Origin: Agathobaculum ammoniilyticum
GTDB lineage: Bacteria > Bacillota > Clostridia > Oscillospirales > Butyricicoccaceae
Length of the DNA stretch: 64,000 nt
Assembly: GCF_025567315.1 (NCBI RefSeq)
Contig: NZ_JAOQJE010000002.1
Coordinates: 124,001 to 188,000 of the forward strand
Direction of reading: 5' to 3'
Shown here piece by piece: positions 7,632 to 16,296 of this stretch. A program made the translations under genes and the position numbers. The notes under the pieces are model-generated. The model was given only the letters and a program-made list of their open reading frames with translations, was not told the DNA's origin and ran no database searches. The stretch's first letter is position 1. Each line of letters begins with the position of its first letter.

Positions 7632-7676
7632 AAATAAAGAGGAGGAGGGGTGGAACGCCCCTCCTCCTCTTTATTC
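7632..7676. terminator. Bidirectional terminator between brnQ and the convergent hydrolase gene
   Basis: An 18-bp palindromic stem (AATAAAGAGGAGGAGGGG and its complement) with a 7-nt loop; A/T runs at both ends serve both strands. It overlaps the stop codon of the hydrolase gene. Confidence 0.9.
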
Positions 7677-9042
7677 AGAACCCTTTTTCCTTTAGCCCTT
7701 TAACCAGCCCGATGTAAAATTCGCGCACATCAAAGCCGGGGATGTCCTCGCGCATCAGATCCACCACATCGCCATGCGACACGCCGCGCCGGCCGGACGC
7801 GGAAAGATTGCCGAGGAAATGCCCCCATTCTGCGGAGGAGCGGGCAACCAGCCCGTCGTTTGCCTCGCGGTCGTATTTGCGCACCAGATGCCAGGTCAGG
7901 TTGAGGGGGAAGCCCGCGCTCGACGGCTTTTGCATCGTGCTCATCACGCTCTGGTAAAACACGCCCTCCTGGTCGGGCGTTTCGCGGTTAAAGCACAGGC
8001 AGTTCTCCCGCGTGAGATCGCGCACGCCGCCGAGGAAATCCGGCGAGGCGTCGCCGAGCGTGCGGAACAGGCCGTTGTACCGGCGCTCCATCCAGGCGAT
8101 CACGCCTTTCGGCAGGGTGCGCAGCAGCTCCTCCGCGAAGATGCAGCCGCGGTGCGGGGTGTTGACCGTGGTCAGGGACGCGACGTGCGGCGCAAGCCCC
8201 AGACGGGTGATCGCGTAGCGGCTGTCCAGTCCGCCCTTGGAGTGGGCGATCAGGTTGACCTTTTCCGCGCCGGTTTCCCGCAGAACGGCCTGCAGGCGTT
8301 CCGCCAGCTCGGCGGCGCTCTGCGCCACCGGCAGGGCGGACTGCTGCCCGCCGTAAAAAACGGTCGCGCCGCAGCGGGTCAGTGCCCGCGGGATGCGGCC
8401 CCAGTAGTTGACCAGCTGCCAGTCGCGGAAAAAGATGCCGTGAACCAGCACGATCGGGTAGCGCGTTTCACAGTCGCGGTTTTCCGCGTGGACGGCCTCG
8501 TTTTCCAGGCGGGAAAGCTCGAAATAATACTCATGCCGCACGGCTTTGAGCACGCGGTAGAACAGGTACAGATTGAAAAGCGGCACCCACCAGCACAGCA
8601 GGAGCAGCACCCGCCAGACCACGCGCAAGTGCTTGGAGGTGAGCAGCACGCGGAAAAAGCCGTTGACGAGCAGCGCGCCCACCAGCGGCACGAAAAGCAG
8701 CAGGTTCGCGGCGAGGAATACCCAGTCCGGCGCGGCGCCCAGCGCCGGGACCGCGCGGTGCAGCGCGCCCGTCGCCAGAAGAAGCGGGTAAAACGCCATT
8801 TCCGCCAGGATCACAAAAAATGCCACAAACAGCAGCTCGTAGCCGCCGAGCAGCGCGCGCAGGCGGTGCGTCGCCCCCTTGGCGCGCCGCGGACGGATAT
8901 GGAACCAAAGATAGTACGCCAGCAGGCCGAACAGCAGCGGCAGCGTCAGCCAGTCGGGCGGTGGCGCCAGCGTTTCCAGCAGCGCGAGGTTTGCCAGCAC
9001 GAACACCAGCAGCACCCGCAGAAAGCGTTTGCAGTACTCCAT
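7675..9042 (-). CDS. Membrane-anchored alpha/beta-hydrolase, lipase-like
   Basis: A 455-residue protein. The first about 170 residues hold four to five predicted membrane helices. The remainder is an alpha/beta-hydrolase: an oxyanion-hole strand YPIVLVHGIFFRDW, a nucleophile elbow IAHSKGGLDSRYA (Ser near residue 265), and an SLTTVNTPHRG strand typical of triacylglycerol lipases. It could hydrolyse lipid or other esters at the membrane; the substrate is unknown. The ATG at 9042 lacks a strong ribosome-binding site. The gene stands alone between terminators. An unusual point is the large N-terminal membrane domain, which secreted lipases lack. Confidence 0.75.
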   Translation of the reverse strand: MEYCKRFLRVLLVFVLANLALLETLAPPPDWLTLPLLFGLLAYYLWFHIRPRRAKGATHRLRALLGGYELLFVAFFVILAEMAFYPLLLATGALHRAVPALGAAPDWVFLAANLLLFVPLVGALLVNGFFRVLLTSKHLRVVWRVLLLLCWWVPLFNLYLFYRVLKAVRHEYYFELSRLENEAVHAENRDCETRYPIVLVHGIFFRDWQLVNYWGRIPRALTRCGATVFYGGQQSALPVAQSAAELAERLQAVLRETGAEKVNLIAHSKGGLDSRYAITRLGLAPHVASLTTVNTPHRGCIFAEELLRTLPKGVIAWMERRYNGLFRTLGDASPDFLGGVRDLTRENCLCFNRETPDQEGVFYQSVMSTMQKPSSAGFPLNLTWHLVRKYDREANDGLVARSSAEWGHFLGNLSASGRRGVSHGDVVDLMREDIPGFDVREFYIGLVKGLKEKGF

Positions 9043-9090
9043 CGATCATCTTTCCCCCTTGCCAGGCCAGTATACCATAAAATGCTGCAG

Positions 9091-9125
9091 AAAAAAAGCC
9101 GGGAGGCCGTAAATGGCCACCCGGC
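9091..9125 (-). terminator. Terminator after the zinc-ribbon gene
   Basis: On the minus strand: GCCGGGTGGCC, loop ATTTAC, GGCCTCCCGGC, then seven T. Confidence 0.9.
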
Positions 9126-9140
9126 GGCGGGTGCTTCCGC

Positions 9141-10439
9141 TTACATCAGGTCGAGCAGCTTGTAGCAGCGCGCCTTGGTATAGCTCTGCTTGAAGCTGGC
9201 CGCGGCGAGCTGGCCCGCAGTCTCGTCCTCGCTCTGGGCGGCGGCGTTTTCTGCGCCCTTGTCGCGCTCCTCCACCCAGGTCTTATAGCTGGCTTCCTCG
9301 GAGGCGTACTGGTCCGCGTTGAGGACGGTCGCCAGATAGTCGTACATCTCGCTGAGCAGGGTGTCCCAAGCCTCGAACGAGGTGGAGGTCAGCTCCAGCT
9401 CCTCCTCCGGCGTCGCGGCAGCAGAGATCTTCTGGTCGTTTGCCTCCTGCTCGTCGATGCGGTTGCTGAACATCTGCTTCTGCTGTTCCTGCTTCTGCTG
9501 GGTCTCCTCCTGGCGCTGGGCGGCCTCCTGCGCCTCGGTCAGCTGCTTTTGCAGGTCTTCGACCTGCTTTTTCTGGTCGTCGGTCAGGGTGTCGTCCGCG
9601 GCGAGCGAATCCAGCTTGCCCGCGGCTGCGTCATATTTCTGATCGCTCAGGTAGCTCTGCGCTTCCTGGATATCCGCGGCGAACTGATTGTCAGCCTGCG
9701 CGGTCTGCGCCTTCTGGATCATTTCCTCGATCGCGGCGTACAGCGTGGAATCCGGATCGGTGACGCGGTTCTGCAGCTGCTTGAGCGCGGCGACCGCTTC
9801 CGTGTACTGGCCGTTGTCCATGTAATCCTGTGCGTCTTGATAATCGCGCAGAAGCTGGATGGTCGCGTCCAGCGCGGATGGGTCCTTGGCCTCGGCCTGC
9901 GCGGCGAGGTAGTATTCGAGCGCTTGGTCGAAATCGCCGCGGTTCATATACTTTTCCGCCAGAGTAAGGTTTTCGTCCGGCTGGCGGGACAGGAAAAACC
10001 AGACGCCGCCCCCGATCAGGGCGAGCACCAGGATGACGACCAGGGCGATCACCGCGCCCTTTTTGCCCTTGCTGGGCTTGCGGTAGGGCCGGTAGTCCGG
10101 CTCATCGCGGCGCTCAAAGCGCGTGGTGTGCGGGTCGTCCGGCGTACCCGCCGCGCGGCGGACGGGCGGCATGTCGATGGGCGGCAGCTCGTCGAGCGCG
10201 GGGGCGCGCGGGTCGGTTGCGCCGAGCGGGTCGGAAGACGCCGCGCCGCCGGCCGAGGGGTGCGCGTCGCGCATGGCGGCGTCAAAGGCCGAGGTGTCGA
10301 TCGGGCCGTTCAGCTCCTCCGGCAGGGTGGTGAAAACGGCGGTTTCGTCGTTCACGCCGGCCTGCTCGACGGGCGCGCCGCAGAAAGGACAGAATTTGCC
10401 CGCGATGGGCAGCTCCTTGCCGCAGTTCTTGCAAAGCAT
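9141..10439 (-). CDS. Zinc-ribbon membrane protein with TPR-like/coiled-coil extracellular region
   Basis: A 432-residue protein. Residues 1-25 form a zinc ribbon (CKNCG ... CPFCG). A disordered, acidic Pro-rich linker follows, then one membrane helix (about residues 125-150, GAVIALVVILVLALIGGGVW). The C-terminal part is helical, TPR-like (AEKYMNRGDFDQALEYYLAA) with a Gln/Glu-rich coiled coil. Similar zinc_ribbon_2 membrane proteins are common in Clostridia and lack an assigned function. The ATG at 10439 follows GAGGAGG. The gene is single, with its own terminator. Confidence 0.7.
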   Translation of the reverse strand: MLCKNCGKELPIAGKFCPFCGAPVEQAGVNDETAVFTTLPEELNGPIDTSAFDAAMRDAHPSAGGAASSDPLGATDPRAPALDELPPIDMPPVRRAAGTPDDPHTTRFERRDEPDYRPYRKPSKGKKGAVIALVVILVLALIGGGVWFFLSRQPDENLTLAEKYMNRGDFDQALEYYLAAQAEAKDPSALDATIQLLRDYQDAQDYMDNGQYTEAVAALKQLQNRVTDPDSTLYAAIEEMIQKAQTAQADNQFAADIQEAQSYLSDQKYDAAAGKLDSLAADDTLTDDQKKQVEDLQKQLTEAQEAAQRQEETQQKQEQQKQMFSNRIDEQEANDQKISAAATPEEELELTSTSFEAWDTLLSEMYDYLATVLNADQYASEEASYKTWVEERDKGAENAAAQSEDETAGQLAAASFKQSYTKARCYKLLDLM

Positions 10440-10671
10440 AGGTGGGTTCCTCCTCTGAAACAATACGATTCAATACACTTTAGTATAGCACGGGGAAAAA
10501 AGGTTGTAAACCTCCCTCTGCGTTGGACGGTCGGGGCGGGATTGGGTTCCGGCGGGGCGGACGGGAAAAAACGGAAGCCTATCCAGCGGATACCCGCCTC
10601 CAGCGGGGCGGGGCATGGGGAGAAATACTGGGGAAATGCGCATTGTAGCGAAACTGAAACCGCGCTTTCGC

Positions 10672-10700
10672 TTGACAAGCCCGCCGGTCAACCGTAAAAT
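10672..10700 (+). promoter_or_regulatory. Promoter of the YkuD/SLH gene
   Basis: TTGACA, 17-bp spacer, TAAAAT, 36 bp before the TTG start. Confidence 0.8.
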
Positions 10701-10736
10701 GAAGATATTACGGTTCATACAGGGGGAAGCATTACC

Positions 10737-13481
10737 TTGAAAAGACGTGTTTTGAGCGGCCTGTTGGCCGCGGTCCTGCTTTTTACGACCGCCTTTGCCG
10801 CGGGCGCCGATCCGGTGCCGGAGGAGGAGACCCAACCAGCCGTGCTGACCTATGCGGTTGCGCTGCCCGAAGGCGCGGACGACAGTCGGATGGACGATGA
10901 GACAATGGAGCGGGTGCGCGCCGTATTGGAGCGGCGGCTGGCACAGCTCGACCTGGCGCAGGCGGAGGTGTCGTTCTCGGACGATCGGGCGGCGGTCACC
11001 GTGACCCTGCCCGTGGACGCACCCGACGAAGGCGTGGCGGAATTCCTTGCCCTGCAAGGCCGGCTTTCCTTCACGGACGCGGACGGGAAAGCATGGCTGA
11101 CCGGCGCGGACGTATCCGCGGCCGAAGCGGGGCTGTCCGCGTCTGCCGAAGGGGAAGAGGCGCAGACTGCATACATATTGCTGACGCTGACGGATGAGGG
11201 ACGGCGGGCATATGCCGAAGCGCAGGCCGCATTGGATGCGCGAGAGGATGGCAGCAGCACGCTGTCCGCTGTGCTTGACGGCGCAACCATCGCACAGGCG
11301 GCGCCCGGGGAGCAGGAGGGCGGCGACCTGCTGCTGACCGGCGATTTTACCGAGGACGAGGCGAAGCTGCTCGTCGCCCGCATCATGGCGGGCGAGCTGC
11401 CCGTTGCGCTTACGCTGACGGACGCACCCAGCCAGCCCGCTGTGCCGGAGGAGCCGTCCGAGCCGTCCTTCCCCGATATCGCGGGCCACTGGGCGGCCGC
11501 AGAGCTGGAACGCGCGGTCGAGCTGGGGCTGCTCAACGGCGTGGACGGGAAAATGCTGCCTGACAATCCGGTTAAGCGCTCGGAGGCCATCGTCATCCTC
11601 AACCGGACGCTCGGCGCGTCGGTGCAGGACGCTACTGCGGGCCTGAAAAACGTGCCGCAGAACGCCTGGTATGCGGCCGATCTGGGAAAAGCGATCCATC
11701 TGGGGCTGATCGACGCGGACGACAGCCGGAATTTCGACGCTGCCGCGACCCGCGCGGAGGCGTTCGTGCTGCTCGCCCGCGCGTTTGCCTATGACAGGGC
11801 GGAAGCCGCGTCCGATGTGCTGGACGCCTTTACGGATACCGCCTCCATGACCGCGGAGCAGAAGCAGGCGGCCGCAGCGCTGGTCGCGGCGGGGGTCGTC
11901 AACGGCGACACCGAAACTACGCTTGCGCCGTCCGGCGCGCTGACCCGCGCGCAGTTCGTGACCATGCTGCTGCGCATCGTCCCCTACTTCCCGACTGAGG
12001 ACGCGGACCTGTCCGCGCTGACCGGCGGCGCGCTGCTGACCGGCAGCACGGTCGAGCTGTCCGGCTCCGCGCCGGCGGGCGACCGTGTGTTTGCCTGCGG
12101 CACAGAGGAAGTGACGCTCTCGGGCGTGACGGCGGACGGCCGCGTCGTACTCAAGGGCGCGGAGGCGGTCAAGCTGACCGCTTCAAAGGATACCGCGCTG
12201 TCCGTCCTTGCCGTCGATCCGGCGGGTACGGCCGAGGTGACGCTGCGGGACGATTCGCACGCGGATACACTGGTAATCGCGGGTACTGGCGGCGCGGTAG
12301 CCTGCCAGGGCGAGGCGTCCAACATCGAGATCACCGCCTCGAACCGCACGATCGACCTGTCCGGCATGGAAGCGGACACGCTCACCGTCACCGGCAGCGG
12401 CAACACCATCGTGGTGGACGGCGCGGTGCGCGCGGTATCGGTCAACGCAGGCGCGGCGGGCAACACGCTGACCCTGAATAAGAAGGTGGAGACGCTGCTT
12501 GTTGCGGGTGTCGGCACTAAGGTAGACGGAAAGGGAAAAGCGGAATCGGTCGATATCCGCGCCGTGGATTGCGAGGTTTCGCTCAGCGCGGACTCCAAGA
12601 TCGAAAACATCGACCCGGGCCTAGCGGGGGTCACAATCGAAATGGACGTGCCGGCTTCGGTCAAGGCGGGCGGTTCGCTGCTGACCAAGGTCAGCTTCAC
12701 GGGCGTGAGCGAGGAAAAGCTCTGCTCGGCCCAGTGGTATCAGAACGGCCAGCCGCTGGAGGCGTACCGCAACAGCCGGTTCGCGCTGACCGCGGACAAG
12801 ACCTCCAGCCATACAACCTATTTCACCTTTACCAAAGATATGGAAACCAGCGTAACAATTGGCTTCCGGCTGACCTACGACAACCCTTCCACCGGCGAAA
12901 CCGAGGAACTGTACGCGGAAAAGACCGTGCCGATCGAGAATTACTCGGACGAATGGTATTACCAGCGGGACGTTAACCGCGTGCTGAATCTGGTGTCCTC
13001 CACCTATCGGGGCAACTACACCACGGCCTATGCGGTCAATAACGACTATGAAACCTATGAAAAAGAGGTCTGGGTCAACGCGAAGGGCTATTCGAGCAGC
13101 ACCAAATACCTGCTCTGGATCAACCGCGCCTACCAGCATGTCAATGTGTTTGAAGGCTCGAAGGGCAACTGGAAGCTGATAAAATCTTTCCTGGTCGGCA
13201 CGGGCGCGGCCAGCACCCCGACCCCGACCGGCCTGACCACGGTTTCCTACAAGTCCGCGGGAGGCTGGACGACCAGCACCTATACCGTGCGGCCGGTGGT
13301 CGGCTTCTATCCGGGAACGGGCTATGCCTTCCATTCGCGCCTGTGCTATCCGGGAACGGATACCGAATATGATTACAGCGCGGGCTATCCGATCTCGCAC
13401 GGGTGCGTGCGCATGTACAAGAGCGATATCTGGTGGATTTACAACAATATTCCGGTCGGCACGACGGTCGCGATATTCTGA
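10737..13481 (+). CDS. Secreted multidomain protein: SecD-P1-like, three SLH, repeat region, L,D-transpeptidase
   Basis: A 914-residue exported protein. A signal peptide covers residues about 1-22. Residues 25-225 resemble the periplasmic P1 region of SecD (LQGRLSFTDADGKAWLTGAD, then LVARIMAGELPVALTL). Residues 240-425 carry three SLH-type modules for cell-wall attachment. Residues 430-640 are a short beta-strand repeat region, followed by an Ig-like segment. Residues about 785-914 are a YkuD L,D-transpeptidase with the catalytic ISHGCVRM motif (His 888, Cys 890), which would cross-link or modify peptidoglycan. The TTG start follows GGGGGA. It is monocistronic, with its own promoter and terminator. 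Confidence 0.82.
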   Translation: MKRRVLSGLLAAVLLFTTAFAAGADPVPEEETQPAVLTYAVALPEGADDSRMDDETMERVRAVLERRLAQLDLAQAEVSFSDDRAAVTVTLPVDAPDEGVAEFLALQGRLSFTDADGKAWLTGADVSAAEAGLSASAEGEEAQTAYILLTLTDEGRRAYAEAQAALDAREDGSSTLSAVLDGATIAQAAPGEQEGGDLLLTGDFTEDEAKLLVARIMAGELPVALTLTDAPSQPAVPEEPSEPSFPDIAGHWAAAELERAVELGLLNGVDGKMLPDNPVKRSEAIVILNRTLGASVQDATAGLKNVPQNAWYAADLGKAIHLGLIDADDSRNFDAAATRAEAFVLLARAFAYDRAEAASDVLDAFTDTASMTAEQKQAAAALVAAGVVNGDTETTLAPSGALTRAQFVTMLLRIVPYFPTEDADLSALTGGALLTGSTVELSGSAPAGDRVFACGTEEVTLSGVTADGRVVLKGAEAVKLTASKDTALSVLAVDPAGTAEVTLRDDSHADTLVIAGTGGAVACQGEASNIEITASNRTIDLSGMEADTLTVTGSGNTIVVDGAVRAVSVNAGAAGNTLTLNKKVETLLVAGVGTKVDGKGKAESVDIRAVDCEVSLSADSKIENIDPGLAGVTIEMDVPASVKAGGSLLTKVSFTGVSEEKLCSAQWYQNGQPLEAYRNSRFALTADKTSSHTTYFTFTKDMETSVTIGFRLTYDNPSTGETEELYAEKTVPIENYSDEWYYQRDVNRVLNLVSSTYRGNYTTAYAVNNDYETYEKEVWVNAKGYSSSTKYLLWINRAYQHVNVFEGSKGNWKLIKSFLVGTGAASTPTPTGLTTVSYKSAGGWTTSTYTVRPVVGFYPGTGYAFHSRLCYPGTDTEYDYSAGYPISHGCVRMYKSDIWWIYNNIPVGTTVAIF

Positions 13482-13491
13482 CGACGCCGGT

Positions 13492-13529
13492 AACAGGAAA
13501 GCGCCTGCGGGCGCTTTCCTGTTTTTTTT
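13492..13529 (+). terminator. Terminator after the YkuD/SLH gene
   Basis: Perfect 14-bp stem AACAGGAAAGCGCC with its complement, loop TGCG, then eight T. Confidence 0.93.
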
Positions 13530-13696
13530 CATGCGCCCGCCCTCTCCCTGCGGGCTGGACGAGGAAAGGGTTTTTCTTGGTTCAGCGCGGGAAAGGACGC
13601 TGCACAATACGGGCAGGACACTTGCGTGCAAGCATGTTGAACAAGCGGACAAAAGGGATAAAATACGCTTTTGTGGGTTTCAACAAGCGACGGTAT

Positions 13697-13725
13697 TTGA
13701 CATTTTTGCAGGACAGGAGTAAAAT
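13697..13725 (+). promoter_or_regulatory. Citrate synthase promoter
   Basis: TTGACA, 17-bp spacer, TAAAAT. Transcription would start near 13732, which argues for the downstream translation start at 13768. Confidence 0.8.
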
Positions 13726-13767
13726 ATATGCATAATGAACGATTCAAGCGGAAGGAGCAAGCCCGAT

Positions 13768-15135
13768 ATGACGACACAGCCGTCCTTTGTCAACCCAGTG
13801 CTTTTGCAGGAGCTCAGCGAGAGCTTCCGCCTGCATAACCAGATCCCGTCGGATCTGTATACCCGCTTCCGCATCAAGCGCGGCCTGCGCAACGCGGACG
13901 GCACGGGCGTCCTGGTCGGCGCGAGCCGCCTGGGCAACGTTCACGGCTACATACTCAACGAGGGCGAGCGCGAGCCGATCGAGGGCCGCCTGACCTACCG
14001 CGGCTATAATGTGTACGACCTGATCCACGGCCTGGAACAGGAGGACCGCTTCGGGTTTGAGGAGGTCGGCTACCTGCTGATGTGCGGCGCGCTGCCCACC
14101 CGCCGCCAGCTGGACGAATTCCAGCGCTCGATCGGCCTGGAACGCGCGCTGCCCGATAATTTTACCGAGGATATGATTATGCGCGCGCCGAGTCGGGACA
14201 TTATGAACAAGCTCGCGGGCGCCACGCTCGCGCTTTACTCCTACGACCCCAATCCGGACGAGACGACGGTCGAAAACATCATGCGGCAGGGCATCAGCCT
14301 GATGGCCAAGTTTCCGGTTATCATTTCGCATGCGTATCAGGCCAAGCGCCGGTATTTCGACGGGGATTCCATGTTTCTGCATGTACCCGACCCTGACCGC
14401 TCCACGGCGGAGAACATTCTGCATCTGGTTCGGCCGAACGGCAAGTATTCGGACGACGAGGCCAAGCTGCTCGACCGCTGCCTGATCCTGCACGCCGAGC
14501 ATGGCGGCGGCAACAACTCCTCCTTCACTGTGCGTGTCACCTCCTCGTCGGGTACGGATACCTATTCCGCGATCGCGGCGGCGGTTTCCGCGCTCAAGGG
14601 GCCGCGGCACGGCGGCGCCAACCTGCGCGTCGTGCGGCAGTTTGAGGAGATGAAAGAAAACATCAGCGACTGGACGGACGAGGGCGCGGTCGCGGACTAC
14701 CTCTGCAAGATCCTGGACGGGGAAGCGGGCGACGGGTCCGGCCTGATCTACGGTATGGGCCACGCCATCTATACATTGAGCGACCCGCGCGCGGTGGCGC
14801 TCAAAAAAGCCGCGCGCCCCCTGGCGGAGAGCAAGGGCTTCAGTCGGGAAATGGATCTGATCGAGTTGGTTGAAAAGCTCACGCCGGCCATTTTCGCGGA
14901 GAAAAAAGGCAGCGACAAGCCCATGTGCGCCAATGTGGACATGTATTCCGGCCTGGTGTATAAAATGCTCGGCCTGCCGAAGTCGCTGTATACGCCGCTG
15001 TTTGCAACCGCGCGTATCGTCGGCTGGATGGCGCACCGCCTGGAGGAGGTCACCACGGGCGGCAAGATCATCCGTCCGGCTTACAAGCCGCTCTGCAAAT
15101 CCGTGGTATACAAAAATCTGGACGAACGCGGATAA
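13768..15135 (+). CDS. Citrate synthase
   Basis: A 455-residue citrate/2-methylcitrate synthase family enzyme condensing acetyl-CoA with oxaloacetate. Active-site regions are visible: ILHAEHGGGNNSSFT, LKGPRHGGANLRV and YGMGHAIYTLSDPRA. In this family the substrate-binding histidines lie in these segments. The ATG at 13768 follows GGAAGGAG; an in-frame ATG at 13735 would be almost leaderless from the promoter at 13697. No aconitase or isocitrate dehydrogenase gene is adjacent. In anaerobes this enzyme feeds glutamate synthesis. The length and the RIKRGLRNADGTGVLVG stretch fit the long clostridial form. Confidence 0.92.
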   Translation: MTTQPSFVNPVLLQELSESFRLHNQIPSDLYTRFRIKRGLRNADGTGVLVGASRLGNVHGYILNEGEREPIEGRLTYRGYNVYDLIHGLEQEDRFGFEEVGYLLMCGALPTRRQLDEFQRSIGLERALPDNFTEDMIMRAPSRDIMNKLAGATLALYSYDPNPDETTVENIMRQGISLMAKFPVIISHAYQAKRRYFDGDSMFLHVPDPDRSTAENILHLVRPNGKYSDDEAKLLDRCLILHAEHGGGNNSSFTVRVTSSSGTDTYSAIAAAVSALKGPRHGGANLRVVRQFEEMKENISDWTDEGAVADYLCKILDGEAGDGSGLIYGMGHAIYTLSDPRAVALKKAARPLAESKGFSREMDLIELVEKLTPAIFAEKKGSDKPMCANVDMYSGLVYKMLGLPKSLYTPLFATARIVGWMAHRLEEVTTGGKIIRPAYKPLCKSVVYKNLDERG

Positions 15136-15142
15136 TGCGATT

Positions 15143-15181
15143 AAAAAAGCGTGTTTCCCCAAGAGGGAAACACGCTTTTTT
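15143..15181 (+). terminator. Terminator after citrate synthase
   Basis: Arms AAAAAAGCGTGTTTCCC and GGGAAACACGCTTTTTT with a short loop; likely works in both directions. Confidence 0.92.
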
Positions 15182-15219
15182 CAAATGGATGCGTGGCGGG
15201 CGCGGGGGAAAGGGCGCGC

Positions 15220-15600
15220 TCAGAGCGAAGCCTTCCAAAGCCCGTGCAGGTTGCAGAATTCGTAAACCGCTTCCGCTTTTTCGCCCTCGGCAAGGCGGAA
15301 CACGGCCTCCGGCGCTCCAGTGTGGTCGAGTACGGCGCGGTGTACGGCCTTATCGGTCACCAGCCAGATGAACGCGATGTGATGCTCCTCGGTCATGGGA
15401 TGGGTCACCTCGCCGACGCAGGCACGGATCACATCGCTCTCGGCCTTGACGACCGGAACGTGCTTCTCCATGGCGCCGTCGGTCTCGCCGGCCTTGAATT
15501 CCTTCATTGGCTCGCCGCAGCAGATCACTGGAACGCCGTGATCCTCGATCTTCTCAATGATGTTGCCGCAGTGCATGCACTTGTAAATTTTTAACTCCAT
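15220..15600 (-). CDS. dfx: Desulfoferrodoxin-type superoxide reductase
   Basis: A 126-residue protein with both Dfx iron centres. The N-terminal desulforedoxin-like ribbon has CMHC and VPVICCGEPM. The superoxide reductase centre has the EKHVP motif (His ligand and nearby Glu/Lys), THPMTEEHHI (two His ligands) and CNLHGLWK (Cys and His ligands). It reduces superoxide to peroxide in the cytoplasm without making oxygen, a hallmark of anaerobes. The ATG at 15600 has a GGAGGAG site upstream. No rubredoxin gene is adjacent. The gene is convergent with citrate synthase. Confidence 0.93.
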   Translation of the reverse strand: MELKIYKCMHCGNIIEKIEDHGVPVICCGEPMKEFKAGETDGAMEKHVPVVKAESDVIRACVGEVTHPMTEEHHIAFIWLVTDKAVHRAVLDHTGAPEAVFRLAEGEKAEAVYEFCNLHGLWKASL

Positions 15601-15718
15601 AACGAAACTCCTCCTTTACGTGTCTATTATGCCACGCGGTCCTGTGTTTACGCGCGCGGGAGGGGAAAAATACCCGCGCCGCGCGCCCGATGAGAGCAGC
15701 CGTTTCCGGCGGCCCGCT

Positions 15719-15746
15719 ATAAAAAGCCGGCCAGTGCGTCCGGCTC
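15719..15746 (-). terminator. Terminator after the dCMP deaminase gene
   Basis: On the minus strand a GCCGG...CCGGC stem is followed by TTTTTATA. Confidence 0.65.
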
Positions 15747-15780
15747 CTTATCCTGGTGAAGATACCCCTGTCCAGCCGCG

Positions 15781-16269
15781 TCAATAGCCGCGTCGGCCGT
15801 CCAAAACGTCGTCGTGGTAGATCCAGTCGCGCACGCTGATGGTATCGTATGTATCGTTGTCGCGCCGGATGACCACCCGTTCGATACCCGCGTTGATAAT
15901 CAGGCGCTTGCACATGGTGCAGGAATTGGCGTCGGGCATGATTTCGCCGGTGGACATGTCCCGCCCGACCAGATAGAGCGTCGCGCCGAGCATCTGTTCG
16001 CGCGGCGCCGCGATGATGGCGTTGGCCTCGGCATGGACCGAGCGGCAGAACTCGTACCGTTCGCCGCGCGGGATGCCCAGCTTCTGCCGGATGCAGGTGC
16101 CGATGTCGATGCAGTTCTCGCGGCCGCGCGGCGCGCCGGTGTAGCCGGTGGAAACGATCACGTCGTTTTTGACGATCACCGCGCCGAAATTGCGCCGCAG
16201 GCAGGTGCCGCGCTCGAGCGCGACCTGCGCCATATCCAGATAATAGTTGTCCTTATCCCGCCGGTTCAT
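15781..16269 (-). CDS. Deoxycytidylate (dCMP) deaminase, ComEB-like
   Basis: A 162-residue zinc-dependent deaminase. The HAEANAI motif supplies the zinc-binding His and catalytic Glu. SCTMCKR supplies the two zinc Cys; the usual Pro before the first Cys is Ser here. The GYTGAPRGRENC stretch with a second Cys/His set is typical of dCMP deaminases rather than cytidine deaminases. It converts dCMP to dUMP for thymidylate supply. The ATG at 16269 follows GGAGG. It lies 27 bp after the ABC ATPase gene and may share its transcript. Confidence 0.88.
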   Translation of the reverse strand: MNRRDKDNYYLDMAQVALERGTCLRRNFGAVIVKNDVIVSTGYTGAPRGRENCIDIGTCIRQKLGIPRGERYEFCRSVHAEANAIIAAPREQMLGATLYLVGRDMSTGEIMPDANSCTMCKRLIINAGIERVVIRRDNDTYDTISVRDWIYHDDVLDGRRGY

Positions 16270-16296
16270 AACATGCCTCCTGGAATAAATACGGAT

